NCBI GenBank assembly: GCA_025931335.1
Contig: JAICNG010000016.1
Location: forward strand, 1 to 53,925
DNA length: 53,925 bases
Direction: 5' to 3'
DNA from: Gemmatimonadaceae bacterium
Lineage (GTDB): Bacteria > Gemmatimonadota > Gemmatimonadetes > Gemmatimonadales > Gemmatimonadaceae
Made by a program: the position numbers and the translations under genes. Under the pieces are notes generated by a model. It did not search any database. It saw nothing but the letters and a program-made list of their open reading frames with translations, and had not been told where the DNA came from. Below, in pieces: positions 23,852 through 33,290 of the stretch (positions are counted from its first letter, which is position 1; each line of letters opens with the position of its first letter).

Positions 23852-24367
23852 ATTCAGGACAGTACCAAGCGAGTCCGCGTCAATCGGCAAATTCGCATCA
23901 GCCCGGTGCGCGTGATCGCTCCAGATGGCTCGCAGCTCGGCATTCTCGACGTGGATGTCGCGCTCGCCAGGGCTCAGGAAGAGGGGTTGGATCTCGTCGA
24001 AGTGGCCCCCACGGCGCGCCCGCCCGTCGTTCGGATCATGGATTACGGGAAGTTCAAGTTCGAGCAGGCGAAACAGGCGCGCCTCGCCAAGAAAAAGCAG
24101 CACGTCATCCTGCTCAAGGAAGTGAAGTACCGCCCGGGGATCGACGACCACGACTTCGACACGAAGACGCGGCACGCTCGGCGGTTCATCGAGGAGGGCA
24201 ACAAGGTGAAGGTCACGATGATGTTCCGTGGCCGCCAGGTGGCCCACCCCGAGCTGGGAAGGGAAGTGCTCGACCGCGTCGCCACCGAGCTGGCCGACAT
24301 CGGGAAGATCGAGACCGACGCGAAGCTGGAAGGGAAGAACATGACCATGATCCTCGCGCCGAAATAA
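23852..24367 (+). CDS. infC: Translation initiation factor IF-3 (AUU start)
   Basis: A 171-residue IF-3 that binds the 30S subunit and checks the initiator tRNA-start codon pairing. RVNRQIRISPVRVI is the N-domain start, MDYGKFKFEQ the linker region, and KEVKYRPGIDDHDFDTK the C domain. The start is the ATT at 23852, eight bases after GGGAGGAG. AUU is the conserved infC start that lets IF-3 repress its own translation. Earlier in-frame starts run through the terminator. It heads infC-rpmI-rplT-pheS-pheT. Confidence 0.95.
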   Translation: MQDSTKRVRVNRQIRISPVRVIAPDGSQLGILDVDVALARAQEEGLDLVEVAPTARPPVVRIMDYGKFKFEQAKQARLAKKKQHVILLKEVKYRPGIDDHDFDTKTRHARRFIEEGNKVKVTMMFRGRQVAHPELGREVLDRVATELADIGKIETDAKLEGKNMTMILAPK

Positions 24368-24394
24368 CGGCTCGACCATAACGAGTGTAATCGC

Positions 24395-24592
24395 ATGCCG
24401 AAGATGAAAACCCACCGCGGCGCCGTGAAGCGGTTCAAGGTCACCGGCTCCGGAAAGGTGAAGCGCTTCAAGGCGAACAAGAGTCACATCCTCACGAAGA
24501 AGAGCGCGAAGCGGAAGCGTCGCCTTCGTCGGCCCGGGATCGTCAGCACCCGCGGCGAAGCGAAGAACATCAAGCGCCTCCTCTCGGCGTAA
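24395..24592 (+). CDS. rpmI: 50S ribosomal protein L35
   Basis: A 65-residue basic protein matching L35 throughout: [20 protein letters not shown] at the start, then [20 protein letters not shown]. Length is the family norm. It lies in the standard infC-rpmI-rplT order, 27 bases after infC and 12 before rplT, and probably shares the infC leader control. Confidence 0.97.
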   Translation: MPKMKTHRGAVKRFKVTGSGKVKRFKANKSHILTKKSAKRKRRLRRPGIVSTRGEAKNIKRLLSA

Positions 24593-24604
24593 GGAGATCA
24601 TCCC

Positions 24605-24967
24605 ATGCCTCGCGTCAGATCGAACGTCGCGCGCTTGAAGCGCAAGAAGCAGGTAATGAAGGCCGCTCGTGGCGCCTTCGGGGGCCGGAGCAAGCTGTGG
24701 AAGGCCGCCAAGGAGACCGTCGAGCGCGGATGGCGCTACGCCTACCGCGATCGCAAGAACAAGAAGCGCGATTTTCGCCGGCTCTGGATCGTGCGCATCA
24801 ACGCCGCCGCGCGGCAGCACGAGATGAGCTACAACGCGCTGATCAGTGGATTGCGGAAGGCGGGCATCGAGGTGGACCGGAAGATCCTGGCCGACCTCGC
24901 CGTGCGCGATCCGCAGGCGTTTGGCGAGCTCGCCGACAAGGCGCGGTCCGCGCTGAACGCGGCTTGA
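24605..24967 (+). CDS. rplT: 50S ribosomal protein L20
   Basis: A 120-residue L20. [20 protein letters not shown] opens the long basic N-terminal helix that threads into 23S r[23 protein letters not shown] and the globular C-terminal domain ending in [12 protein letters not shown] follow. L20 is an early assembly protein and in several bacteria an autogenous repressor of this operon. AAGGAG lies ahead of the ATG at good spacing. Confidence 0.97.
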   Translation: MPRVRSNVARLKRKKQVMKAARGAFGGRSKLWKAAKETVERGWRYAYRDRKNKKRDFRRLWIVRINAAARQHEMSYNALISGLRKAGIEVDRKILADLAVRDPQAFGELADKARSALNAA

Positions 24968-24998
24968 GTCGCCGCCCCTCCGGGGCGATGCTCGACAC

Positions 24999-25040
24999 GG
25001 GCGACGGCCGCGCACTCCTCGGAAGGCGCCGCCGTCGCCC
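24999..25040. other. GC-rich hairpin between rplT and pheS
   Basis: GGGCGACGGC (24999-25008) and GCCGTCGCCC (25031-25040) form a perfect 10-bp stem with a 22-base loop in the roughly 100-base rplT-pheS gap. No T-tract follows, so a Rho-independent terminator is unlikely. It could be a processing or attenuation structure separating the ribosomal and synthetase genes. No leader peptide rich in Phe codons is seen. Confidence 0.45.
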
Positions 25041-25070
25041 GTTCCGTTTCACCCGCACCCTTACGCGAAC

Positions 25071-26099
25071 GTGACGCTGGACGAACTGCTGGACGCAGCC
25101 CGTTCACTCGAGCGCGACGGCCGCGACCTCATCGCGCGCGCATCGTCGGCCGAGGAGCTCGCGGCCGCCCGCACCGCCCTCGTCGGCCGGAAGAGCGGGC
25201 GCCTCACCGAGTTGATGAAAACGCTCCCCGCGCTCGCCCCCGACGCTCGGCGTGACGCGGGCGCCGCCGTGAATCGCGCCAAGGAGGCGATCGAGGCCGC
25301 GCTCTCCGCTCGTGAGGCGGAGCTGCACCGCGCCGCCCCGGCCGCGCCGCGGGTCGACCTCACGATGCCCGCCCGCCGAACCTGGCGCGGCGCGATTCAC
25401 CCCGTCACGGTCGTGATCGACGAGATCCGCGACATCTTCCGGGAGCTCGGGTTCACGATCGCCGTCGGCCCGGAAGCCGAGACGGAGTGGTACAACTTCG
25501 GCGCGCTGAACTTCCCGCCGAATCACCCGGCGATGGATGCGCACGACACGCTGTACCTCTCCGATGACACGTTGCTCCGCACGCACACGTCGCCGGTGCA
25601 GATCCGCACGCTCCAGACGTACCCGCCGCCGGTGCGCGTGCTCGTGCCCGGCAACGTGTACCGCCGCGACTTCTTCGATCCGTCGCATGCCCCGATGTTC
25701 TCGCAGATCGAGGGGCTCGCGGTCGATGAGGGCATCGGCTTCGTGGATCTCAAGGCCACGCTGGTGCACTTCGTGAATCGGTTCTTCGGACGCCGGCCGA
25801 CCCGCTTTCGACCGAGCTTCTTCCCCTTTACCGAGCCGTCCGCCGAGCTCGACGTGCAGTGCGGTGTGTGTGGCGGCGCCGGCTGTCCCACGTGCAAGCA
25901 CACCGGCTGGGTCGAGATCCTCGGCTCCGGCATGGTGCACCCGGCCGTGCTCGACGCGTGCGGGGTCGATAGCGAGCGCTACACGGGGTGGGCGTTCGGG
26001 ATGGGACCGGCGCGTGTCGCGCTGAGCCGCTGGGGCATTCCCGACATCCGCCTGCTGTACGATTCCGACGTTCGATTCCTGGAGCAGCTGGCGCAATGA
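25071..26099 (+). CDS. pheS: Phenylalanyl-tRNA synthetase alpha subunit
   Basis: A 342-residue class II synthetase catalytic subunit. The N-terminal coiled coil binds t[22 protein letters not shown] (motif 1), [20 protein letters not shown] (motif 2) and [20 protein letters not shown] (motif 3) are complete. [17 protein letters not shown] is a Cys-rich loop near residue 264 found in a subset of bacterial PheS. The GTG start and [14 protein letters not shown] are taken because no better start is near. ATGA overlap with pheT fits the alpha2-beta2 enzyme. Confidence 0.95.
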   Translation: MTLDELLDAARSLERDGRDLIARASSAEELAAARTALVGRKSGRLTELMKTLPALAPDARRDAGAAVNRAKEAIEAALSAREAELHRAAPAAPRVDLTMPARRTWRGAIHPVTVVIDEIRDIFRELGFTIAVGPEAETEWYNFGALNFPPNHPAMDAHDTLYLSDDTLLRTHTSPVQIRTLQTYPPPVRVLVPGNVYRRDFFDPSHAPMFSQIEGLAVDEGIGFVDLKATLVHFVNRFFGRRPTRFRPSFFPFTEPSAELDVQCGVCGGAGCPTCKHTGWVEILGSGMVHPAVLDACGVDSERYTGWAFGMGPARVALSRWGIPDIRLLYDSDVRFLEQLAQ

Positions 26100-28732
26100 A
26101 CGTCTCGTACGCCTGGCTGAAGAGCTTCGTCGACTTCGACCTCGACCCGCGCGCGCTGCGCGATCTGCTCACGCAGCGTGTCGTCACCGTCGACGAGGTG
26201 CTCCCGCTGCGGGCCGACCTGGCGCCGATCGTCATCGGGCGCGTCGTCGAGTGCGCGCCGATTCCGGGCTCCGACCACCTGAGCGCGACGAAGGTCGACG
26301 CCGGCGGGGGCGAGCTGCTCGATGTCGTCTGCGGCGCGCCGAACGTCCGCGCGGGAAAGCTCTATCCCTTCGCCCCCGTGGGCACGACGATGCCGAATGG
26401 AATGAAGATCGAGCGCCGGAAGATTCGCGGCTCGGTCAGCGCGGGAATGCTCTGCTCGGCGCGCGAATTGGGGTTGGGCGAGGAGCACGAAGGAATTCTG
26501 GAGCTCGACGTCGGCGCGGCGCCGGGCACGCCATTCCTCGAGGCGCTTCCGGTCGGCGACACGCGGCTCGTGCTCGACGTCACGCCGAATCGCGCCGACC
26601 TGCTCTCGCACCTCGGCGTCGCACGCGAGATCGCCGCCGCACTCGGCAAGGACATTCGCCCACTGGTGCTGAGTGGCGCACGTGACTTCATCGGAGAGCC
26701 GACCGCCGAGCAGGAAGCGATGACGCGTCGGCTGCTCGATGAGCTCCCCACCGCCATTTCCGGGGAGCGTCTCGACGCGAGTGCGATCGCGGACGCCGTC
26801 TCGAGCCTGGTGGGGGATGAAAGCGAGGCAACCGTGTCGCTGATCGACGCGGTGCGAACCATGCCCGACCGCCCACAGCATCGCGGCGTTACCGAGGGGC
26901 AGACCGGCTCCGTCCGCGTCGTGCTCGAGGATGCGGAAGGCTCGCCCCGGTACTGCGGCGTCGTCATTCGCGGAGTGAAGGTCGCGCCGAGTCCGCGGTG
27001 GCTCATCGACCGGATCACGGCGGTCGGCGGGCGTCCGATCAACAACGTGGTCGACGCGACCAACTTCATGCTGCACGGCTTTGGGCAGCCGATGCACGCC
27101 TTCGACGTCGCGAAGCTCGCCGGAAGCGCGGTGATCGTGAGGCGCGCCCGTCCAGGAGAGCGACTCGTGACGCTCGACGGCGTCGAGCGCACGCTCGCTC
27201 CGTCGATCACCGTCATCGCCGACGGCGAGCGGGCGCAAGCGCTCGCCGGGATCATGGGTGGCCGCGACAGCGAAGTCACTGACGACACCACCGACATCTT
27301 CCTCGAGGTCGCGAACTTCGATCCGGGGAGAACCCGCGCCGCGCGGCGGGCGCTCGCGATGTCGACCGACGCCAGTCATCGGTTCGAGCGTGGTGTCGAC
27401 ATCGATTGGACCCCGTTCTGGCTCGCGCACGCGGTCGCGCTCATCACGCACGTCGCAGGGGGCACGGCGGAGGAGGACGTCGACCTCTACCCCGAGCCGC
27501 GTATGCAACCGCCGCTGCGACTGCGCATCGCGCGCATCGCGAAGCTGCTGGGCGCTCCGATCGGCGCGCAGGAGGCGACGGCGCTCCTTCGCTCGATCGG
27601 ATGCGTGGTCGAGCTCGTGCCGGGCACCGAGATGCTTCACGGCGACCAGGAGCTCCAGGTCGTTCCGCCCTCCTGGCGTGTGGACATGGTCAACGAAGTC
27701 GATCTCATCGAGGAAGTGGCTCGACTGCACGGGTACGACGCGTTCCCAAGCGAGCTGCGCCCGTATCGCATCGGGAACGTCCCCGATGCCCCGATCGAGC
27801 TGGTGGCGACGCAGCTGCGGCACGCACTTGTCAGCGCCGGGCTGTTCGAGGTTCGCCCGATGCCGTTCGTCAGCGGTGGGGAGGGGCACGTGCGGGTGCG
27901 GAACCCGCTCGCCGAGAACGAGGCCTTTCTTCGGCGGAACGTCGTCGAATCACTCGCGAAGCGGGCCGAGTACAACCTCGCCCACATGCAGGGCAATATC
28001 CGGTTGTTCGAGATCGGGGCTGCATTCGCGCCCTCCACTGGCCGCCTGCCTCACGAGGAGGTCCGGGTGGGTGCTCTCATCATGGGCGCCCGGCGCCCAC
28101 CGCATTTCACCGAGCCAAAGCCCCCGGCGTTCGACGAGTGGGATGCGAAGGGGATCGCGGAGCTGGTTCTCGAGACCGCGTTCCCACGGCGTGAGACCGC
28201 GCTCGTGCCTCACGAGGAAGATTCTCTTTGGCACGTCACGCTCGACGGACGCCGCATTGGCGAAGTCAGGCGGGTGCGGCTCGACGCGCCGGTGTGGGCC
28301 TCGCCGGCGTTCGGCGTGGAGATCACCCTCGAGGTGGTGGCGTCGGACGATGTCGCGCCCGCGGGCCAGTCGGCGTATGGCACGGGAGAGATGCCGGCTG
28401 CACTGGGAGCGCGAGGGTCGGTCACGCCCTTCCGCCCACTTCCGGTGACCCCGGCCGCCGAGTTCGATCTCGCGCTCCTGGTGCCCAACGACATGCCCGC
28501 TGGCCAGGTGGAGGAGGTCATCCGCAAGAACGCCGGCGAGCTGCTCGAGAGACTGGCGCTGTTCGACGAGTTCCGCGGCACGGGGCTTCCGCCTGGGGTG
28601 CGCAGCGTCGCGTGGCGGTTGACGTTCCGCCATGCGGAGCGCACCCTTCGCGACAAGGAAGTCTCCGGTCGCAGGGAGAAGCTGCTACGCGCGCTCGAGG
28701 AGGAGCTCGGTGTCCGACAGCGAACGGCCTGA
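26096..28732 (+). CDS. pheT: Phenylalanyl-tRNA synthetase beta subunit
   Basis: An 878-residue beta subunit. [15 protein letters not shown] opens it, and an EMAP-like tRNA-binding domain (about 40-150) holds GSDHLSATKVDAGGGELLD. The B3/B4 editing region, the B5 domain and the inactive catalytic-like fold (LIEEVARLHGYD) come next. The C-terminal ferredoxin-fold anticodon-binding domain carries FDLALLVPNDMPAGQVEEVI and RLTFRHAERTLRDKEV. It pairs with PheS and edits Tyr-tRNAPhe. A region of about 60 residues after RPLVLSGARDF is acidic and lineage-variable. Its end overlaps the next small gene. Confidence 0.95.
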   Translation: MNVSYAWLKSFVDFDLDPRALRDLLTQRVVTVDEVLPLRADLAPIVIGRVVECAPIPGSDHLSATKVDAGGGELLDVVCGAPNVRAGKLYPFAPVGTTMPNGMKIERRKIRGSVSAGMLCSARELGLGEEHEGILELDVGAAPGTPFLEALPVGDTRLVLDVTPNRADLLSHLGVAREIAAALGKDIRPLVLSGARDFIGEPTAEQEAMTRRLLDELPTAISGERLDASAIADAVSSLVGDESEATVSLIDAVRTMPDRPQHRGVTEGQTGSVRVVLEDAEGSPRYCGVVIRGVKVAPSPRWLIDRITAVGGRPINNVVDATNFMLHGFGQPMHAFDVAKLAGSAVIVRRARPGERLVTLDGVERTLAPSITVIADGERAQALAGIMGGRDSEVTDDTTDIFLEVANFDPGRTRAARRALAMSTDASHRFERGVDIDWTPFWLAHAVALITHVAGGTAEEDVDLYPEPRMQPPLRLRIARIAKLLGAPIGAQEATALLRSIGCVVELVPGTEMLHGDQELQVVPPSWRVDMVNEVDLIEEVARLHGYDAFPSELRPYRIGNVPDAPIELVATQLRHALVSAGLFEVRPMPFVSGGEGHVRVRNPLAENEAFLRRNVVESLAKRAEYNLAHMQGNIRLFEIGAAFAPSTGRLPHEEVRVGALIMGARRPPHFTEPKPPAFDEWDAKGIAELVLETAFPRRETALVPHEEDSLWHVTLDGRRIGEVRRVRLDAPVWASPAFGVEITLEVVASDDVAPAGQSAYGTGEMPAALGARGSVTPFRPLPVTPAAEFDLALLVPNDMPAGQVEEVIRKNAGELLERLALFDEFRGTGLPPGVRSVAWRLTFRHAERTLRDKEVSGRREKLLRALEEELGVRQRTA

Positions 28733-29003
28733 CCTGGTCGCGTTCCGCGAGCTGGCCCACCTCATTGGGCAGCTCGGCGAAGAGATGGCGGGGTGGCGCC
28801 GCCGCGCGCAGACGGCGGAAGCGCGCGTGAAGGAGCTCGAGTCTGCCACGCCGCAGACCAAGGGCTCCAGGCATACCGCCTCGCTCGAGAAAGAGAACGT
28901 CGAGCTGCGCGCGCGCCTCGATGCGGCGCGCGATCGCGTGAAGCACCTCCTCGACCGCACCCGGTTCCTGCGGCAGCAGGGCGAGAAGGGGGCCGCACGA
29001 TGA
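28710..29003 (+). CDS. Small coiled-coil protein between pheT and zapA
   Basis: A 97-residue acidic/basic coiled-coil protein (LGEEMAGWRRRAQTAEARVKEL through ARDRVKHLLDRTRFL) with no catalytic motif. The GTG start overlaps pheT by 23 bases, and its stop overlaps the zapA start (ATGA), so it is translationally coupled to zapA. That coupling suggests a partner or companion of ZapA in the division ring, by analogy with the coiled-coil ZapB, but no sequence match to ZapB is claimed. Not otherwise recognised. Confidence 0.65.
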   Translation: MSDSERPDLVAFRELAHLIGQLGEEMAGWRRRAQTAEARVKELESATPQTKGSRHTASLEKENVELRARLDAARDRVKHLLDRTRFLRQQGEKGAAR

Positions 29004-29314
29004 ACGGCCGCAAGAGCAGTGTCCGCGTGACGATCGTCGGCGAGGAGTACACGATTCGCAGCGATGCCTCCCCCGAGCACACGCGCGCCGTCGCCGACCA
29101 CGTCGATCGCGCGATCCGCGAGATCATGAACAGCGGGAGTGTCGGCGAGACCCGCAAGGCCGCCATCCTGGCCGCCCTTCAGATCACTGACGACCTGTTC
29201 CGTGCGCGCGCGGCCTCGGAGGAGATTGCCGAGGGCATGAACCAGCTCAGCGCCGAGATCCGCCGCCGGCTCCCGCCGGCGAAGCGTGTGAGCGGGGAGA
29301 CGGCCGCGCAGTGA
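29000..29314 (+). CDS. zapA: Cell division protein ZapA
   Basis: A 104-residue ZapA-family protein that cross-links FtsZ filaments at mid-cell. SSVRVTIVGEEYTIRSDASPEH is the N-terminal beta segment. HVDRAIREI leads into the dimerising helix and a C-terminal coiled coil (AAILAALQITDDLFRARAAS). The ATG overlaps the stop of the preceding coiled-coil gene. In many bacteria the 6S RNA gene lies next to zapA, as proposed here. Confidence 0.85.
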   Translation: MNGRKSSVRVTIVGEEYTIRSDASPEHTRAVADHVDRAIREIMNSGSVGETRKAAILAALQITDDLFRARAASEEIAEGMNQLSAEIRRRLPPAKRVSGETAAQ

Positions 29315-29345
29315 TGCGCGTTGCCTTTTGCCACGCCGGCACATA

Positions 29346-29488
29346 GTTTCTCCGAAGTCACCGCGTTTGGCGTAGACCCAAGCGCCCTTTGTAGTTAGGC
29401 CGTTCCGTCACGCGCCCTTCGCCGGCGCTCGATCGAACGGCTCGCGTCAGAGGGACTGGGCCGGCCCAACGGTGTTCTTCCCGACTCC
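29346..29488 (-). ncRNA. ssrS: Probable 6S RNA (SsrS)
   Basis: The 29315-29522 gap folds into one long rod. Stems are GAAG/CTTC, CACCG/CGGTG, TTGG/CCAA, CCCA/TGGG, CAGAGGG/CCCTTTG and GAACGGC/GCCGTTC, separated by small internal loops, with a GCGCC/GGCGC tip. The rod works on either strand, but the - strand reads GGCCCAGTCCCTCTGA near its 5' side and CCTAACTACAAAGGG then GGGTCTACGCC on its 3' side. These resemble E. coli 6S segments GGGCCAGTCCCCTGA and GCCTTAAAACTG. 6S binds RNA polymerase holoenzyme as an open-promoter mimic. Position next to zapA agrees with 6S loci elsewhere, though there it is usually co-directional. Ends are approximate. Confidence 0.55.
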
Positions 29489-29522
29489 GCAGCGGATAAT
29501 CGCTGCGTTGGAGCATAAATAC

Positions 29523-31109
29523 ATGACCGATACCGCGATCTATGCCGCGTTGGGCGTGCTCGTTATCCTCGCCTTCGCGGCCTTTTTCTTTGTCGGCAGG
29601 GCAGCCGGCCGCACGGCCGAGCGGAAGGCGCAGGCCGCGGCGCGGGCCGGGGCGGAGGACGCGGCGAGGCGAATCCTCGACGATGCCCAGCGCGAAGCCG
29701 ATACGCTTCGCAAGTCGGCGGTGGTGGCTGGGAAGGAAGAGACGATCAAGCTGCGCGAGTCCTGGGAAGGAGAGGCGGCGCGGCGCCGAGAGGAGGTCGA
29801 GCGGGCGGAGAAGCGCGTTCAGGAGCGAGAGACGGCGCTCGACCGCAAATTCGACATCCTCGAGCAGCGCGACAAGGAGATCGGGCGTCGCGCCAGCGAG
29901 CTGGGACGGAAGGAAAAATCGGTCTCGGAGCGGGACGCCGAGCTCGACCACATGCTCAGCGAGGAGCGCCGGCGGCTGGAAGCCCTGGCGGGGATGTCCG
30001 CCGAGCAGGCCAAGGCCGAGCTGATGGGACGGATGGAGGAGCAGGCCCGCGCCGATGCCGCGAACAGCTTGCGCGAGATCCGCGAGAGCGCCCGTCGCAA
30101 CGCCGAGCGCGAGGCGAAAAAGATCGTCGCCCTCGCGGTGCAGCGGGTGGCCGCCGATCACACCGCCGAGATCACCGTATCCTCCGTCGCGCTGCCGAAC
30201 GACGAAATGAAGGGACGCATCATCGGCCGTGAGGGGCGCAACATCCGGGCGTTCGAGCTGGCCACCGGCGTCGACGTCATCATCGACGACACGCCGGACA
30301 CCGTCGTCGTCTCCGGCTTCGACCCCGTGCGGCGCGAGATCGCGCGGCTGTCGCTTCAGAAGCTCGTCGCCGACGGACGCATCCACCCCGGGCGCATCGA
30401 GGAGGTCGTCGCGAAGTCACGGAAGGAGGTCGAGCAGTCGATTCAGGAGATGGGGGAGCAGGCCGCCTACGAGGCGGGCGTGAACGGGCTGCACCCGGAG
30501 CTCGTGAAGCTCGTCGGCCGCATGCACTATCGAACCAGCTACGGCCAGAACATTCTGCTCCACTCCAAGGAAGTGGCACACCTCGCCGGCATCATGGCGC
30601 AGGAGCTCTCCCTCGATGCCGTCATGGCGCGGCGCGGGGCGCTCTTGCACGACATCGGCAAGGTGCTCACGCACGAGCACGAGGGCACGCACGTGCAGCT
30701 CGGGGTGGAAGTGGCGACGAAATACGGCGAGAATCCGCTGGTCGTGAACTGCATCGCCGCTCACCATGACGATGTGCCTCACGAGAGCGAGATCTCCGTG
30801 CTCGTCCAGGCGGCCGACGCGATCTCCGGTTCCCGCCCGGGCGCGCGGCGTGAGGCCTTCGAGACCTACGTGAAGCGGCTCGAGGGCATCGAGAAGATCG
30901 CCGGGAGCTATCGCGGAGTCGAGAAGGTGTTCGCCATTCAGGCCGGCCGCGAGGTGCGCGTCGTCGTGCGCCCCGACGAGGTCGACGATGTCCGCATGAA
31001 TTCGCTCTCGGAGGAGATTGCCCGCCGCATCGAATCGGAGCTCCAGTATCCCGGGCAGATCAAGGTGGTGGTCATCCGCGAGACACGGGCGGTGGACTTT
31101 GCCCGCTGA
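29523..31109 (+). CDS. rny: Ribonuclease Y
   Basis: A 528-residue membrane-anchored endoribonuclease that starts mRNA decay. It has an N-terminal transmembrane segment (about 3-25) and a long charged coiled coil (about 30-200). A KH domain holds [17 protein letters not shown] and the HD domain [17 protein letters not shown]. The C-terminal RNase Y region ends in [19 protein letters not shown]. Start ATG has GGAG nine bases upstream; an earlier in-frame start would place charged residues before the membrane segment. The 3' end overlaps folD. Confidence 0.95.
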   Translation: MTDTAIYAALGVLVILAFAAFFFVGRAAGRTAERKAQAAARAGAEDAARRILDDAQREADTLRKSAVVAGKEETIKLRESWEGEAARRREEVERAEKRVQERETALDRKFDILEQRDKEIGRRASELGRKEKSVSERDAELDHMLSEERRRLEALAGMSAEQAKAELMGRMEEQARADAANSLREIRESARRNAEREAKKIVALAVQRVAADHTAEITVSSVALPNDEMKGRIIGREGRNIRAFELATGVDVIIDDTPDTVVVSGFDPVRREIARLSLQKLVADGRIHPGRIEEVVAKSRKEVEQSIQEMGEQAAYEAGVNGLHPELVKLVGRMHYRTSYGQNILLHSKEVAHLAGIMAQELSLDAVMARRGALLHDIGKVLTHEHEGTHVQLGVEVATKYGENPLVVNCIAAHHDDVPHESEISVLVQAADAISGSRPGARREAFETYVKRLEGIEKIAGSYRGVEKVFAIQAGREVRVVVRPDEVDDVRMNSLSEEIARRIESELQYPGQIKVVVIRETRAVDFAR

Positions 31110-31983
31110 CGTAATCGATGGCGCCGCGATCGGCGCCTCGATCCGCGCCGAGGTAGGACGCCAGGTCGCTGCGCTGCGGGGGCGTGGCGTGCGCCCGGGG
31201 CTCGCCGTGATTCTCGTCGGCGACGATCCGGCGAGCCACGTCTACGTCCGGATGAAAGGCAGGGCGTGCGAGGAGGCGGGCATGCACTCCGTCACCATGC
31301 GCCTCGACGCGGCGACTTCCCAGGAGGAGCTGCTCGCCCAGATCGATGTCCTCAACGCCGATCCGCTCATCCACGGCATTCTCGTGCAGATGCCGGTGCC
31401 GAAGCAGATCGACGCGGACGCGGTCGTTCGCCGTATCCGTCCCGAGAAGGACGTCGACGGCTTTCATCCGATCAACGTCGGCAAGGTGTTCATCGGCGAG
31501 CGCGACGGATTCTCCCCCGCGACTCCCGCCGGTGTGCTTCAGCTGCTCCTCCGCAGCTCCGTGGATCCCGCGGGAAAGCACTGCGTGATCCTGGGGCGCA
31601 GCAACATCGTCGGAAAGCCGATGGCGTCGCTCCTCGTGCAGAACGCGCCAGGGGGCAACGCGACGGTCACCGTCTGTCATTCGCGAACCCCCGATCTCGC
31701 GGCGCACGCGAAGCGCGCCGACATTCTCATCGTCGCCATCGGCCGGCCGAAGATGGTGACCGCCGACATGGTGAAGCCGGGCGCGGTCGTGATCGACGTG
31801 GGCGTGAACCGCGTGGATGATCCGAACGCGAAGAAGGGCTACTCCCTCGTCGGCGACGTCGACTTCGCCGGTGTGAGCAAGGTCGCGTCGAAGATCAGCC
31901 CCGTGCCGGGGGGCGTGGGCCCGATGACGATCGCGATGCTGCTCTCCAACACCCTGCGCGCCGCGGAGCGCATGCACGCGTGA
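31099..31983 (+). CDS. folD: Methylenetetrahydrofolate dehydrogenase/cyclohydrolase FolD
   Basis: A 294-residue bifunctional enzyme converting 5,10-methylene-THF to 10-formyl-THF with NADP+. [14 protein letters not shown] contains the catalytic Tyr and Lys, [14 protein letters not shown] is the active-site loop, [14 protein letters not shown] the cofactor-binding motif, and [14 protein letters not shown] the signature near the C terminus. No ATG or GTG fits the conserved N terminus, so the TTG before PADVIDGAA is chosen; it overlaps rny by 11 bases. The stop overlaps the xseA GTG (GTGA). Confidence 0.93.
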   Translation: MPADVIDGAAIGASIRAEVGRQVAALRGRGVRPGLAVILVGDDPASHVYVRMKGRACEEAGMHSVTMRLDAATSQEELLAQIDVLNADPLIHGILVQMPVPKQIDADAVVRRIRPEKDVDGFHPINVGKVFIGERDGFSPATPAGVLQLLLRSSVDPAGKHCVILGRSNIVGKPMASLLVQNAPGGNATVTVCHSRTPDLAAHAKRADILIVAIGRPKMVTADMVKPGAVVIDVGVNRVDDPNAKKGYSLVGDVDFAGVSKVASKISPVPGGVGPMTIAMLLSNTLRAAERMHA

Positions 31984-33290
31984 GGCAGCGACGGGGACGC
32001 GTGGCCGCGCCGGTCGAGGACGTCGCGCCCGAACCATCCCTGTTCGGCGAGGCGACGCCGCCACCGCACCGATCCTCGGCGCGCACGCGCGGTGCACCGG
32101 GGCGGCTGCGGCCGGCGCCCGAGCATCTCGCGATCAGCGTCAGCACGCTCACCAACCTGGCGCGCGAGATCGTCGAAGGCGCGTTCGTGCCCCTCTGGAT
32201 TCGTGGAGAGGTCACCGACTTCAAGGCGCATCGCAACGGTCACTGGTATTTCTGCCTCCGCGATGAGGCATCGCAGGTGCGGTGCGTCGTCTGGAATTCG
32301 CAACAGGATCGCATTCCCGCACCGCCTGACGAGGGCATGCAGGTGCTGGCCTTTGGCCGGCTGACGGTGTATCCCTCGCGCGGCGACATGCGCTTCGTCG
32401 TCTCGCGCCTGGCCGCCGAGGGCGATGGGTTGTGGCGCAAGGCCCTCGACCTCGCCATTGCCCGCCTTCAGCGGGACGGCCTGCTCGCTCCCGAGCGCAA
32501 GCGCAGCCTCGCCCGCTACCCGCGGCGCGTGGCGATCGTGACGAGTCCGGACGGCGCGGCGTTGCGCGACATCATCGCCGTGGTCCGGCGGCGGTGCGCG
32601 TCGGTCGAGCTCGTCGTCGTGCCAGCCAAGGTGCAGGGCGAAGGCGCGGCGGAAGAGCTCGTCGCGGCGATCGCGCGCGCCTCGCGGTGGCAGGAGTGTG
32701 ACACGCTCATCGTGGGGCGCGGCGGCGGAGCGCGCGATGACCTGTGGGCGTTCAACGATGAGCGCGTCGCCCGCGCGCTCGCCGCGTGTCCCATCCCGAC
32801 CATCTCGGCGGTCGGGCACGAGGTGGACGTCACGCTGTGTGATCTCGTCGCCGACCTCCGCGCCGCAACCCCGTCGGCGGCGGCCGAGGCCGCCGTTCCG
32901 GTACTGGACGACATGCGCGATGCGGTCACCGCCACGACCGTTGCCTTGCGAGCCGCGCTTCAGCGCTCGCTCAACAATGCAAGGTCCCGTCTTGCCCGAA
33001 CCGTGCGCGACGTCGGCCGCACGGCGCAGCGTGCCATCGAGCGACGCCGCGCGCAGGTGCAGACGCTCGCCGCACGCCTCGACGCGCTCAGCCCGCTGTC
33101 GACGCTCGCGCGCGGGTACTCGATCGCGCGCGATGCCGACGGTCACACGCTGTCGTCGGTCGACGAGTTCCCGATCGGCGACGGGTTTACGCTCCTGGTG
33201 CGCGATGGCGAAGTGACGGCTCGCGCCGAGAAGGCCATCCGGCGCCCCCTCGATCCCTTCGATCCCCTCGATCCCCTCGACCCCCTATGA
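31980..33290 (+). CDS. xseA: Exodeoxyribonuclease VII large subunit
   Basis: A 436-residue XseA. An N-terminal Pro/Arg-rich extension of about 45 residues precedes the OB fold ([39 protein letters not shown]). The catalytic domain has [21 protein letters not shown] and [16 protein letters not shown], and a coiled coil leads to the end. The last residues, [16 protein letters not shown], are translated from a run of 9-base repeats that forms a half-element. With XseB it degrades single-stranded DNA to oligonucleotides. Confidence 0.94.
   Translation: MRQRRGRVAAPVEDVAPEPSLFGEATPPPHRSSARTRGAPGRLRPAPEHLAISVSTLTNLAREIVEGAFVPLWIRGEVTDFKAHRNGHWYFCLRDEASQVRCVVWNSQQDRIPAPPDEGMQVLAFGRLTVYPSRGDMRFVVSRLAAEGDGLWRKALDLAIARLQRDGLLAPERKRSLARYPRRVAIVTSPDGAALRDIIAVVRRRCASVELVVVPAKVQGEGAAEELVAAIARASRWQECDTLIVGRGGGARDDLWAFNDERVARALAACPIPTISAVGHEVDVTLCDLVADLRAATPSAAAEAAVPVLDDMRDAVTATTVALRAALQRSLNNARSRLARTVRDVGRTAQRAIERRRAQVQTLAARLDALSPLSTLARGYSIARDADGHTLSSVDEFPIGDGFTLLVRDGEVTARAEKAIRRPLDPFDPLDPLDPL
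33248..33285. repeat. Half-element: 9-base CTCGATCCC tandem run inside the xseA 3' end
   Basis: Four 9-base units (CTCGATCCC, TTCGATCCC, CTCGATCCC, CTCGACCCC) run to the xseA stop codon and encode its [12 protein letters not shown] tail. The unit is the complement of that in element j (ATCGAAGGG). No inverted partner arm is found on either side, so this looks like a single arm of the hairpin family. Confidence 0.75.

Noticed and set aside
25979-27889. A 636-codon - strand frame opposite pheS/pheT, and similar long frames opposite dnaJ (2812-4125) and dxs (34577-36547)
   Set aside because: Same reason: mirror frames of high third-position GC, with no motif, ribosome-binding site or conservation-like pattern.
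29346-29488. 6S RNA on the + strand
   Set aside because: The rod fold is symmetric, but the + strand shows no resemblance to conserved 6S segments, whereas the - strand does.
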